From the NCBI GenBank assembly GCA_023212725.1, contig JALBYF010000014.1, positions 238,733 through 302,732 of the forward strand: a stretch of 64,000 nucleotides of DNA, given 5' to 3'. This document shows positions 12,001-20,468 of the stretch, one piece after another. The notes beneath the pieces were generated by a model that ran no database searches, was not told the origin of the DNA, and saw only the letters and a list, made by a program, of their open reading frames with translations. The first letter of the stretch is position 1; every line of letters begins with the position of its first letter. The position numbers were made by a program, and so were the translations under genes. Source of the DNA: Tranzscheliella williamsii. Its lineage: Eukaryota; Basidiomycota; Ustilaginomycetes; Ustilaginales; Ustilaginaceae.

Positions 12001-12380
12001 TTGGGCGCGACACTGGCCGCACCGCGGCGCAGAACTACGCCGCCTCGAAGCGCGATGATTCTGTACCGGTCTACCCGGGCCGCGGCCGGGGTGAAGAGAC
12101 TGCCGACGACGGGCGCCGGCCGGCAGCGGCGGCGCAGCTCGGAGTTCGGCCGCCTGGCCATGTCGGCGACGGCCGCTCGGTGAGCATGCCGGCAAAGTCC
12201 TCGTTCGCCTCGCCCAAGGAGAAGGACGACGGAACGGGCCTGTCGGTACGCATCGCCGACCCGCCCGCCACGAGCCGGCTGAAGCCGTCGAGAGAGCCGA
12301 GCAACAATGCAGACGCGCCGGCAAGGACGGTTGCGATGCTCGGCTTCTACGACTGCACCGGATTTCTGGCGATCGCCTAA
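9075..12380 (+). CDS. Large disordered protein with a class I SAM-methyltransferase domain
   Basis: 1101 aa from the ATG at 9075 (MIDPYHMYFGRHSAAK); the frame extends slightly upstream but this is the first good ATG. A methyltransferase core lies at about residues 385-500: motif I VLDLGCGRGSWCLDVA from residue 390, acidic motif II (FIGLDIVPIQ), a DESFDFVHM strand and the post-III element ARRILAPGGVLEVVEG. This matches the UMTA/LaeA-like group of fungal methyltransferases in sequence style. The first ~330 residues and the last ~350 are Ser/Pro/Gly/Lys-rich and probably disordered; a conserved-looking segment (WRPEAYFKTFRSRVKGKMREF) precedes the catalytic core. The substrate cannot be told. The 3' end faces RRP45. 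Confidence 0.75.
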   Translation: MIDPYHMYFGRHSAAKAAETKAAAKVPPKAAPADSKSQSAYDGGTNLSPASTISTGNATKSSAGSSSASAASLQHKLPEFEHFRQSSPLMPEFYPRTSDFFSQGRRRSVTATDKPSTPPLADSGPAAAATARRTSSSQRSTDAFKLPLVFLESEALKGEQLPVRLGLAPPSYSQALDTTSTKYKTRVGHGYYFYTPPPSHPNVDSQTSEPSSTRNKNAGSSDLALKTANLPRETSSFASAQASGAAQISPESPASRLSDRSVFTSGDPSLSAKTLASAPRSRASSSVSGLQGSTLVGPRSTSTLSLNLKRPPTSIDCWRPEAYFKTFRSRVKGKMREFIHHAFPTSQVPYWHGYNREAMDAQLATHLAVSLSLHGYTLRDFPEGSRPGRVLDLGCGRGSWCLDVASEWKTAEFIGLDIVPIQPPLGQLGDPDLEHRVSWVIANFLEPLPFPDESFDFVHMAFLAQAIPEDKWVDVVTEARRILAPGGVLEVVEGNHVFFGYPSLIDGQDLKELESGRSASKSGGALRLPKRLRVLNDSAEASDIDAIEVVLERMMHRRFINPAPLSVIPSTLLIPGFSSVANGNPRHIPVFAESSAQRARARARAAGNSSATGTSSEDEEKRQGKFTVRSQIGKPLKSQFSLSDLDLFRGFTILQSLEYCSSSRELIWQEAEAEKRTLHGQAQESIPPLDTSRRFGQGNPAAAQPFAHPWTSKAQFFRALDTWIETTLTSADIDSSLDKYLGWEHGSDDLTVEGRKHAERQRKMSTSAIMPSLGLDALVLQDDEVKEEPDNAANQQQQGEATGSSGFSVYTTGSHEAPARLQTTSSSTSLDSEQTAHDADSHRLSQLIMDADANKPIKASERKKKKPSGRPSSSGSISPGLGDSTRARPFGRGGSRGLAPLQVPDPPIFTGGYALGTSHVEPSVLFGDSLHPTKLHPASSARKGAEGRSLSDHSSATSGNMVKYERKAAASAETSVGRDTGRTAAQNYAASKRDDSVPVYPGRGRGEETADDGRRPAAAAQLGVRPPGHVGDGRSVSMPAKSSFASPKEKDDGTGLSVRIADPPATSRLKPSREPSNNADAPARTVAMLGFYDCTGFLAIA

Positions 12381-12513
12381 GGCGCAAACCACAACACTGT
12401 GGCGCCTGAAGAGGCCGCCGCACGGGCTGACACCTAGTTGCAATGTACACCATCCATCAAGGAAAGAGAAGTGCTAGAGGTGCTTGGTTGTGCATGGTAC
12501 AAGTACAAGGGCA

Positions 12514-12585
12514 GGGGGGGGGGGATGAGCTGGGATGGTATGAGGAGCGCCGAGGGACAAAGGGGAAGGCAGGCAGGCAGGCAGG
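12514..12585. repeat. G11 run and (GGCA)n repeat in a shared 3' region
   Basis: An eleven-G run at 12514-12524 and four GGCA units at 12568-12585 lie between the convergent methyltransferase and RRP45 genes. On the RRP45 strand they read as C-rich and TGCC repeats immediately after its stop codon. Confidence 0.85.
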
Positions 12586-12586
12586 C

Positions 12587-13531
12587 TCAGAGGACTTGGA
12601 TAACGCGGGTCTGGGCGTCGGCCTTGAGGGCTTGTTCGAGGCGGTCGGTGAGGTGCTTGACCCTGCGGAGGCCGATGTCGATGAGGTCGAGGAGGGTGTG
12701 CGGGTGGATGGGGGCGCCGTGGGACTTGTCGAGGACGCAGAGCTCGCGCTGTGCATTGAGGACGAGGGCAAGTTTGGAGTCGGCGAGCGATTCTTCCAGG
12801 AGGGAGGGGTCGAGGAGGGCGATGGTGGGGGTGGTGTTGGTGGAGGGCGTGGGGGCGCCGGTAGTGTCGGATTCGGATGCCGCGGGTTGGTTGGTAGGCA
12901 GGTTGTTGAAGATGGCAAAGGTGACGCAGAGAGGGGTGTGGTGGATGGCGAGGGGGACGGGGACGCGCTCATCTGTGGAGAAGAGGCGGACGTGGGTGCC
13001 GTTTTCGATGGTGGCGTCGGGGCGGCGGAAGTGGCGGAGGGCGAGCATGGAGGCGAGGACGGCGGTGTCGATGGCGGCGCCTGTGTCAGCGAGGAGGTGT
13101 AGCGTGAGGTGAATGTTCCAGACCTGTTCGCCCGCGATGACGCAGAGGGCTTCGCGGTCGACGGCCTCGGTGCGACGGACGGCCTTTTGGATGAGACGGT
13201 CGAAGAGGATTTCGCGCGCGCGCGCCGCCGACGTCGCGCCTGTGCTCGTGTCATACTCGACGCCAGCCATGGGCGAGATGTCGGTGGTGATCTGCAGAAA
13301 CCCCTCGTAAGGCCGGTCCGACCGCGGCGCCTCCAACGTCGCCCGCACCGACGCCGAGACGCGCGTCCCCCCGATCGAGACCGAACAGTTGCCCAGCTCG
13401 TCGCCAAACGCAATCTCCACCTCGCGCGCCATCAGCACCCCACGCCCGTCCGCGCGAACCCCCTCCGCCAACGCCGCCTGCATAAACTCCGCCTCCGTCA
13501 CAGACGGCTCCAGCAGCTGTCCTGGCGGCAT
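12587..13531 (-). CDS. RRP45: Exosome RNase PH-like subunit Rrp45 (EXOSC9)
   Basis: 314 aa, intronless. It carries the EXOSC9/Rrp45 signature of the RNase PH fold: LAEGVRADGRGV near the start, DELGNCSVSIGGTRV, DREALCVIAGEQVWNIHLTL, AIDTAVLASMLALRHFRRPD and VPVPLAIHHTPLCVTFAIF. These align block by block with human EXOSC9. Rrp45 sits in the six-subunit PH ring of the RNA exosome in nucleus and cytoplasm; in eukaryotes the ring is catalytically dead and threads RNA to Rrp44. A Thr/Pro-rich linker near residues 225-240 is probably a loop. GC content at third positions is very high, which opens long false frames on the opposite strand. Confidence 0.9.
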   Translation of the reverse strand: MPPGQLLEPSVTEAEFMQAALAEGVRADGRGVLMAREVEIAFGDELGNCSVSIGGTRVSASVRATLEAPRSDRPYEGFLQITTDISPMAGVEYDTSTGATSAARAREILFDRLIQKAVRRTEAVDREALCVIAGEQVWNIHLTLHLLADTGAAIDTAVLASMLALRHFRRPDATIENGTHVRLFSTDERVPVPLAIHHTPLCVTFAIFNNLPTNQPAASESDTTGAPTPSTNTTPTIALLDPSLLEESLADSKLALVLNAQRELCVLDKSHGAPIHPHTLLDLIDIGLRRVKHLTDRLEQALKADAQTRVIQVL

Positions 13532-14870
13532 GCTGCGTCTCTACCTTGCCCGTGCCACTGCTACTCTTCGGCGATGCAGTGCCAGACAAAGAAAGAAGCA
13601 CGGCCACCTGCTTCTACCTTCTTACCGCCAAAAAGCCAAAAGTTTCCCGTGGAGGCGCGTCTCGGAGCCGAACCAGCCGCGGCCAGAAGTCGAATACCCA
13701 CTCTAACATACGGGGCCTCTCTCCTTTTCAAGCTGCGCCATCGTCACCACCCCAGCAAGGCTAGCAGCCGCCCCGGCAACGTGGCGAGGTGGTGGCATGG
13801 CCAAGCCAGTTTCAACCAGCATCCGGAGCCGCTCGAAGCCGAATGAGATATAGAGACAGGGCTGACCGGACGCACTAACGAGCGATCGAATAGCCACGCG
13901 AAAGGGCGCATTTCATTCGTCATAGATTAGGGGTGACCGGAGCCTCACAGCTGTCACGGTCACAGTCGCGGTGTCCATGATGATGAGAGTGCAAGTATAG
14001 ACGAGCCAAGCGGGTTGAATTGAGGCCCAGCTTATCTGGTATCTTTTGGCGCGACGGCGGAGAGCGCCGCTTGGCTCAGTTTGGATTTGGATGCTGCGAT
14101 TCTTGGCTTTCAGGCTGGTCACGGGCGGGTGCCTCTCTTATCGTCGCCGCGAGCCCACGACCACGAGACCGTTGGGAGATGCGACGCACACCGCCCGTAT
14201 GCACTGGAATCCGGGGCAAGATCGGCACGCTGGTGCCTGGCAGCCATCTCATCTCGCAGCGTGGTTCGGTGAGCCAGACGTCCCGACCCGAGCGCCAGTG
14301 GAGCTCCCTGTCCGCGTCGTAGTGCCCCCTCTTCCGTCCTCTCCGCAGCAGCGCCCATCCAAGCTGGCCCTTTCGAGGCGAGGCTCAGCTCACGTGCAAA
14401 GGCGTCGACGGGAGTGGAAATGTGACTGCTCGGCGTGGCTTGCGTGACAATACCCTCAGAGATTATATTACTTACTGTGGCTCGCGGATACGATATAACG
14501 CGTCTGCGATTCGGAAATGAAATGAATGCGACCTTGAATACAAGATGGTGTGCGCATGCATATCTTGGCAGATGGCCACATTTGATGCATCTCTCACTCA
14601 TATTACGCTCAGCCAGCCTCTCTCTCCTCTCTCTGCTCTCTTCTCTCTCCGCCCGCGTAGCCGTTTTCGATTGGATTTCGTTATCTCTAGCGCTCTGACA
14701 TCCATCAGCACCCGTCTCTGTCTGCCATCCATCCATCGTCTGCCCGTCGCATCCTCCCGGCATCAACCTCCCCTCTCTTCAACAAAGTAGATCCACCCAC
14801 ACCACCCCCGAGTCAGTAGCTCGTCGACCTCCATACCTCTGCGACGTAGGTGTCGTTGATTCAGTCCGTC
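13532..14870. other. Divergent intergenic region between RRP45 and the DUF3602 gene
   Basis: 1.34 kb holding both promoters. A CT-rich tract at about 14600-14660 lies roughly 220 bp before the DUF3602 start. A 215-codon open frame on the minus strand (14119-14766) has no recognisable domain and I do not count it as a gene. Confidence 0.45.
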
Positions 14871-15818
14871 ATGCCGCTTGGATTTGGACACCACTCCCAG
14901 AAGGAGCAACCCGCTGCGAGCGAGGAGCGCGGCCGAGACCCGTTCATCGCCACCGGCCGAGGCGGCGCCGGCAACGTAAGTCTTTACCAGCGCAAGTCAA
15001 GCAGCGCAGAGCAGTAGCTGCTGGCGCCAGTTGCTTACCTTGTGTCTTTTTTTTTGCTGCCGTCGGCTACAGATCATCCGGTCGCCATCTCGATCGCGAG
15101 ATCGCTCTGTCAATGCCGCCCAGTCCGGCAACGCTGCTAGCCCTGCGGTGATCCCGTCTCATGTGACGCACAGCGGGCGCGGAGGTGCCGGCAACGTTCG
15201 CTCGCCATCGCGAGACCCCACCGACCGGAAGAAGGCCGCCGAGGAGCAGGCTCGAGAGGACAAGCTGCAGGAAGAATACCGTGTGCACGACCTTCGCAAC
15301 CCGCACTCCACCGGCCGAGGCGGCGCAGGCAACATTGCCGCCGACGCTGAAGAGCGCGGACGAGGTCGCGACGGCAACACCACCGCTGGCGGAGGCGGCG
15401 GCGTATCAGGCGTGAGTAACACAATCCAGTAATACCGCGCCTCAGCCAGCTGGTGGCCCCGTCCTCGGCACAGATAGCTTACGCTCGGCGTCCATTCCAC
15501 CGTCTCTTGATTCGCAACCCGCGTCTTGCCTTTTTCTTTATGCGGTTCTCGGCGTCTCAGTTGCTGCGCAGCCTGTCTCGCTCCCGGTCTCGCGAGCCTC
15601 GCAGCGGCAAGGATTCTCCGAACCGGTCGCAGTCGCGGGCGCGCGCGTCGGAGTCGAGCAAGCTGGCGCAGGTCGACGAGACGATCCGGAGCTCGGACGA
15701 TGAGACGGCCTACGCCGCCTCGGCGCGCCCCGAGCAGGATACCAACGGCCATGCCGCGCACAAGCCCGGTCTGGTGGACCGCTTTGCGAGCCATCTGCCC
15801 GGCCATCACAAGACCTAG
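14871..15818 (+). CDS. DUF3602 family protein with GRGGAGN repeats, three exons
   Basis: Exons 14871-14975, 15073-15411 and 15561-15818, all joined in phase 0, give 233 aa. The heptad GRGGAGN occurs three times, at residues 29-35, 70-76 and 116-122, the hallmark of the fungal DUF3602 family. Between the repeats are RSPSR-type Arg/Ser dipeptides and a short charged helix (KKAAEEQAREDKLQEEYR). The third exon is RS-rich and ends in LVDRFASHLPGHHKT. Introns are 97 and 149 nt with gtaagt and gtgagt donors. The function is unknown; the protein is small, basic and probably disordered. Reading through the second donor instead would end the protein after a few codons at 15432. Confidence 0.8.
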
Positions 15819-16231
15819 CCCTCGCCCGCACCATCCGCACGCTCCTAGCTCCCTCTCCTCCCCGCCTCTTTTCCCCGCAAAGCGCACCGCGAGACGCTGC
15901 TATCCATACCCCGGATCCCCCTATACGCGCGCCCGTCTCCGCCCGAATCTGCCGGCTGCTATGTATCTATCCACCCTCTCAGGACGTCTGCTTTCATGTC
16001 CCTGGCGTGGTCTGCTGCCGCGCGTCTGGTCCAACGGGCTCTTTCTCTCGGGGCGAGTGTGCTGGGGCGTACTGCGGCGGACCGGGCGGGCCCACACGGT
16101 GGGAGGCAGGCCGTGCGAAATAGCTGGTTGGGCGACAGAGGTGTGCAAGATACAGTAGGTGCCGGGTAGGGCACTGGCGGTGCGGACAGGGCAGGGCAGG
16201 GGAGTACAGCAGAACGGGGAAGGGCGGCGGT
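15819..16231. other. Shared 3' region of convergent DUF3602 and myosin light chain genes
   Basis: About 410 bp of terminator/3' UTR sequence for both flanking genes. I see no coding or structured RNA signal. Confidence 0.45.
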
Positions 16232-16815
16232 CTACTGGCTCAGGATCTGGCGGACAAAGGACTCGTAGTGGATGTTGCCGTCGCTGCGCAGGTCAGAAGC
16301 AGGGCCGTCGGGTCAGCATGTGCGCGCGGCGCGAGAGGAGGAGGGGGGCGGTGACTTACGATCCGACCTGGACGCCCTTGAGGAGCTCGTCGACCTCGTC
16401 GTCGCTGAGTTTTTCGCCGAGGCTGGTGAGGACGTAGCGGAGCTCGCCGGCGCCGATGTAGCCGTTGCCCTCCTTGTCGAATACCTGGAAGCCGCGGATG
16501 AACTCCTCGGGCGTGCCGGCGGGCTTGAAGCCGTTGGGGCGATGCAGGATGGCGAGGAAGCCCTGCAAGTCGATCTCCTTGGGCGCGCTATTGGCCAGAT
16601 CGGCCACCTCGGCCTGCGTCGGATTCTGCCCCAGCGCCCGCAGCAGATCCCCCAGCGACTCGCGCGCCACCGTGCCCGTCCCCTTCTTGTCAAACAGCGC
16701 AAATGCCTCCTTGTATTCCGCGTCAGACTGCACCCCACCGCACCATCATCAAAAGCCAGCAGCAAGCGTCAGCATCGCAAGCACCACGTATTCGCAACCA
16801 AGAGCATCTTACCAT
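16232..16815 (-). CDS. MLC1: Essential myosin light chain (Cdc4/Mlc1 type), three exons
   Basis: Exons (minus strand) 16815-16813, 16727-16360 and 16283-16232 give 140 aa, close to the 141 aa of S. pombe Cdc4. The first exon contributes only the ATG; the next begins [20 protein letters not shown]. Family landmarks are [13 protein letters not shown] and the C-terminus [12 protein letters not shown]. Four EF-hand-like units are present; the unit [12 protein letters not shown] is near canonical while the others have lost calcium ligands, as in essential light chains. The protein binds IQ motifs of class II or V myosins and acts in cytokinesis. It is not the F-box protein Cdc4 of budding yeast. 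Intron borders gtaaga/cag and gtaagt/cag are clean. Confidence 0.87.
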
Positions 16816-16931
16816 GATGAACAAAGAAAGTCGTAGCGAAGAAAAGGTGTGGTGGTGAGTGATACCGGAAACAAAGACAGGGTGCGATGACGATGACCAG
16901 GAGATAGATACGCTGCGGGGCGTGGCCCAAC

Positions 16932-16996
16932 CAACACTCACACCCACAACGCACACCCACACACAACTCACACCCACACTCACATTCACACCACAG
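16932..16996. repeat. CA-rich imperfect microsatellite
   Basis: Repeated CACACCCACA/CTCACA units over about 65 bp, roughly 120 bp upstream of the MLC1 start codon on that gene's strand (where it reads GT-rich). Confidence 0.85.
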
Positions 16997-17313
16997 ACAA
17001 GACACGCACCCCTGATCGTACGGATTTCGCCCCTTTCTCGCCCGATCCCTGCCATGCGCGCACCGCCCTCCATCGCACGTGATCAGCATGTGTACCGCCC
17101 GTCTCCTTTCCCGTACGAGTAGTATTCGCTGCCGATCTTACATGACCGTGACAAGTAACCGTACTTTGGCGCTGTCCGGTGAGGCCCGAACGTGATTTGA
17201 ATTACGGCTCAGCGATGCTTACTATTGCGTGTGGATTGTATTCCATCGGAGCCGTTGCGCCCTGAAGTTTTAGAAGATTTGGCTGGCCGCCGTCTCTGGT
17301 CCGCCTCGCTCTT

Positions 17314-17379
17314 GCCATCGCCATCGCCATCGCTATCGCCATCGCCATTGCCATTGCCATTGCCATTGCATTGCTATTG
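17314..17379. repeat. (GCCATY)n hexanucleotide tandem repeat
   Basis: About ten copies of GCCATC passing into GCCATT, ending some 40 bp before the ATP20 start codon and so probably in its leader or core promoter. The step from C to T variants suggests growth by slippage in two stages. Confidence 0.9.
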
Positions 17380-17421
17380 CCTGGTCACCGTCTCTACTCG
17401 TGGCGCTTTTACGACAGCACG

Positions 17422-18028
17422 ATGGTCTTTGTCCGATCCACCGTCCTTCGGGCCGTCGCCCGGCAGGGCAGGAACTTTTCTTCTACGTCCGCGAAGCACG
17501 CCTCGGTCGAGCAGCAGGCCTCGTCCGCGCTCAACGACATGTCCAAAAAGGCGCAGCAGCTCGGCGGCCCCGTCATCAAGCGTGTCGAGGGCTTGCTTGG
17601 TGGTAAGTACCCTTTCCGCCCTCGCGCGCTACCTCGCTCCGGTTCGCTGCTCGGTCTCGAGCGAGCAGGAACCAGTGCCGCTCGCCATTTTCTTATTGAC
17701 ACGCTCTTTGCTGACGGCAGGCTACTCCGAGCCGATCAAGTACAACCTGTCCGTGGCGAGGTCGATTGCGAAGCAGGTGTATGTTGCCGAGCGCCTCGCG
17801 CCGCCGACGTCGGTGAGCAGCGTCACGGCTGCCTACCGCCAGCTCTGGTCCAAGGCCAGCGACAAGAACTACTGGACCCAGATGCTCACCAACGGCGACT
17901 GGAAGCGCGTCGCCATCTACGCCCTCGAGGCCTACGGCATCTTCACCATCGGCGAAATGATCGGCAGGAGATCCATCGTCGGCTACAAGCTCGACACCTC
18001 CAGCCACGCTCCCCACGCCCACCACTAA
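17422..18028 (+). CDS. ATP20: Mitochondrial ATP synthase subunit g
   Basis: Exons 17422-17602 and 17721-18028 (gtaagt donor, gcag acceptor) give 162 aa. The N-terminus (MVFVRSTVLRAVARQGRNFS) is a basic amphipathic mitochondrial targeting sequence. The second exon matches the subunit g family: EPIKYNLSVARSIAKQVYVA, then YWTQMLTNGDWKRVAIYALE and a single membrane helix with the dimerisation motif GEMIG (GxxxG). Subunit g sits in the inner membrane at the F1Fo dimer interface and is needed for cristae shape. A His-rich tail (HAPHAHH) is unusual but short. Confidence 0.9.
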
Positions 18029-18160
18029 TCTCACCCCCGCCAGCGCCATCTGCCTCCTCCTCCAAATCGCCTCTCATGTGACCCCCCTTTCCCCACACTT
18101 GCCATATAGCTACAGAACAGACAACCTAGCCACATCCATCCGTGCTGCCCTTTCCCGTCT

Positions 18161-18190
18161 CGCTGCATTCGCTGCATTCGCTGCATTCGT
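18161..18190. repeat. 9-bp tandem repeat, three copies
   Basis: Three copies of the unit gctgcattc lie in the short region between the convergent ATP20 and leucine-rich-repeat genes. Confidence 0.9.
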
Positions 18191-18294
18191 GCTGTTTTGT
18201 CGTTTTCAGCGCGGCCCGCAGTGCCGAAAGAAGCATCAAGCCTTGGTCCCATTGTCCTCTCGACAGGCCAGGAGTGGTGTGCTGCGCCGATCTG

Positions 18295-20181
18295 CTAAGG
18301 CGCTGCTGTTGCGTCGATGGCGTCGGGGCAGTGTGTGGATGTGGATGTCCAGAATGCGTAGGTGGCGGACGTGGTGGCGCGTTTGGGTCGGAGGTGGGCC
18401 ATGCCCATGCGGAGGTACTCGAGGGATTGTGGGAGGGAGTCGGGGGCGGAGCTGCGGAGGTGGTGGTCGGCGGGGGAGGCGGCGGCGTCGAGCGAGTCGG
18501 CGTACCAGTCGCGGGGGGCGGCGCGGGTGGCGAAGCACTCGGGCCACGACCAGGGGCGCGCCGGGAGCGTGGGGTTGGTGGGGGGCGGGGGGGAGCGGAG
18601 GCGGCGCCAGTCGTACGCGGCGTCGCCGTACCCGATGGTGGAGCGCTCGCAGGCGTAGCTGACGACGTTGTCGAACTGGCGTGTCGAGAGATGGTCGTCG
18701 AGGTGGCGCACCACCGCGAGGCGCAGTTCTGGGGGCAGCTCGAGAAAGCGGCCGAACGCGGTCTGCCGTGGTGGCGGCGTTGGTGCGGTGGCGCTGCGTG
18801 CGGCGCAGCCCAGGGTGCGAGCTGCGCGGAGGAGTTCGACGGCGGCGCGGCGGCATTCGATCCCCTCGCGCACGTTGAGCCCGACACGGACCACGGGCAG
18901 GCGGCGCCAGTTGTCGGCATCAACGCCCGAGGCGCGCTCGTGTGCCTCCTGCAGCGCTGCCGCCCACGCATCCGCCTCGCCGCCTAGGCCGGCAATCAGC
19001 CGCTCCAGCTCGCACACCTCGTCGCCCTCGAGCAGCGCACTGGCATCCGCTGGCACTCCACCCGGCGCCCGCTTCAGCTGCAGATACCGCGACACGCTCA
19101 GCAGGCGCTCGGGCGCCAGCGTCTGCAGGGTCGAAAGCACCGCGAGCAGCTGCTCGCTCTCAGCGGCAGCATGGCGTGCATCGAGCAACCAGCCCTGCTC
19201 CAGATTGCCTGCCAAGTCCAGCGAGACAATCGACCGGTTCGCCCGCCGCTGGCCGCCGGCTGCGACATGTGCGTACATGGGGTGCATCGGTGCCCGTGCG
19301 GTGCCCCCCTGCGCTGCGGGCGCCAGATACTCGCGGCTGTGCGCGCTGCCGACAAAGGCGGCAACAATGGCGCGCACACCATCAAAGTCAAAGGAGTTGC
19401 CGTTGAGGTAGAGCTTGCGCAGCTCGCGGCTGCGCTGTGGTTCGCCGACCAGCCGTGCCACCGCCCGCGCCGCCCGCAGCGTCTCCCCCGCCGCACTGGC
19501 ATATCCGCTCGCGTCGTCGTGCAGCACGTACGACAGCTCGAGGCACTCCAGCGAACAGCCCGCCGTCGGGAGCGAGTCGAGAAACGCCACGATGCCGTCC
19601 GCCAGAAGCGGGTTCGACGAGAGCGCAAGCCGGCGCAGCGGCGACGCTCCCACCGCAGCCGCAAGCAGCGCTAGGCCGCCAGCATCGCCGCCGATCCGGT
19701 TCGCCTTGAGGCTCACGCTGCGCAGGGCCGGACTGCTCTCCAGCAGGCCACACAGCGCCGGCAGCACCGCCGACGTCAGCCCGTTCGAGTCGAGGTCCAG
19801 CTCCCGCATCCACCCGAACTCGCGCCCTGCTCCCGTTGAAAGCCCGCCTAGGATGTCCACTGTCCTTAGCCAGTGGTCTCCCTCGTCATCCGTCTTGTGC
19901 CGCCTCGGCTCGGCGTCGCGCCTGGGGAGCAGGGGCGTGTCGTCGCGCAGTTCCGACAAGATGCTGCCGACAGCAGCATCGTCCAGGTCGCAGTGCGACA
20001 GGATCACCCGGTGGTACCGGCCCTCGCTCGCCCGTAGCTTGCGTAGCACCGCCGGAGCAGCGACAGCCTCGTCCTCTTCCTGCACCCGCAGCGTGCCATA
20101 CGGCCGTCGCGGGCGCAGCGCACGCGTTTCAGCGTAGCCGCATGACCCCGCCTCGGGCACGTCGAGATCGTCGACGTCCAT
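18295..20181 (-). CDS. Leucine-rich-repeat protein (ribonuclease-inhibitor type)
   Basis: About 628 aa from the ATG at 20181 (MDVDDLDVPEAG); the frame stays open 23 codons upstream. Several RNI-type leucine-rich repeats are visible: LRELDLDSNGLTSAVLPALC, LRSVSLKANRIGGDAGGLAL, LRRLALSSNPLLADGIVAFL, LECLELSYV and LRKLYLNGNSFDFDGVRAIV. Near the C-terminus RFLELPPELRLAVVRHLDDH resembles an F-box-like helix, although at an unusual position. Arg- and Ala-rich composition reflects extreme GC at third positions. Such proteins are usually adaptors; no function can be assigned. The gene is divergent from the S1/P1 nuclease, 287 bp away. Confidence 0.72.
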   Translation of the reverse strand: MDVDDLDVPEAGSCGYAETRALRPRRPYGTLRVQEEDEAVAAPAVLRKLRASEGRYHRVILSHCDLDDAAVGSILSELRDDTPLLPRRDAEPRRHKTDDEGDHWLRTVDILGGLSTGAGREFGWMRELDLDSNGLTSAVLPALCGLLESSPALRSVSLKANRIGGDAGGLALLAAAVGASPLRRLALSSNPLLADGIVAFLDSLPTAGCSLECLELSYVLHDDASGYASAAGETLRAARAVARLVGEPQRSRELRKLYLNGNSFDFDGVRAIVAAFVGSAHSREYLAPAAQGGTARAPMHPMYAHVAAGGQRRANRSIVSLDLAGNLEQGWLLDARHAAAESEQLLAVLSTLQTLAPERLLSVSRYLQLKRAPGGVPADASALLEGDEVCELERLIAGLGGEADAWAAALQEAHERASGVDADNWRRLPVVRVGLNVREGIECRRAAVELLRAARTLGCAARSATAPTPPPRQTAFGRFLELPPELRLAVVRHLDDHLSTRQFDNVVSYACERSTIGYGDAAYDWRRLRSPPPPTNPTLPARPWSWPECFATRAAPRDWYADSLDAAASPADHHLRSSAPDSLPQSLEYLRMGMAHLRPKRATTSATYAFWTSTSTHCPDAIDATAAP

Positions 20182-20468
20182 CCCTCCGCGTAGCCGTCCT
20201 TGTCGTCGTACAAGGCCGAGCAGCGTACCGGCAGCTGAGCACGACCGCACAGCCCTGTCGTTGTCGTGGTCGAGAAGCCACCGTCAGAATTTCCTCTGTA
20301 GGGTCCATCCTAATGCATTTGGACCCTGAATCGGGGTTTGCAAGGGAATGGGAATGGGGATGCTAGCTCGGAGGGCCGTGCGTAGGCAAGCACAGGGCTC
20401 CGGCCGCTGGGGGCGCTTCCGTCTGTTCATCTACCAGCAGCACGCCGTCGAGCGCTGACCTGTACGAG

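Larger units (their letters stand above)
16816..17421. other. Divergent promoter region, MLC1 and ATP20
   Basis: About 600 bp with two simple repeats (CA-rich and GCCATC-type, listed separately). It serves the MLC1 leader to the left and ATP20 to the right. No coding signal. Confidence 0.5.

Noticed and set aside
12457..13413. 318-codon Ser/Pro/Arg-rich frame on the same strand as RRP45
   Set aside because: A frame-shifted shadow of RRP45, created by high third-position GC; the RRP45 frame has the clear family match.
14119..14766. 215-codon open frame on the minus strand between RRP45 and DUF3602
   Set aside because: No domain, mixed composition, and it spans the promoter and CT-rich leader of the DUF3602 gene. 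High GC makes such frames common.
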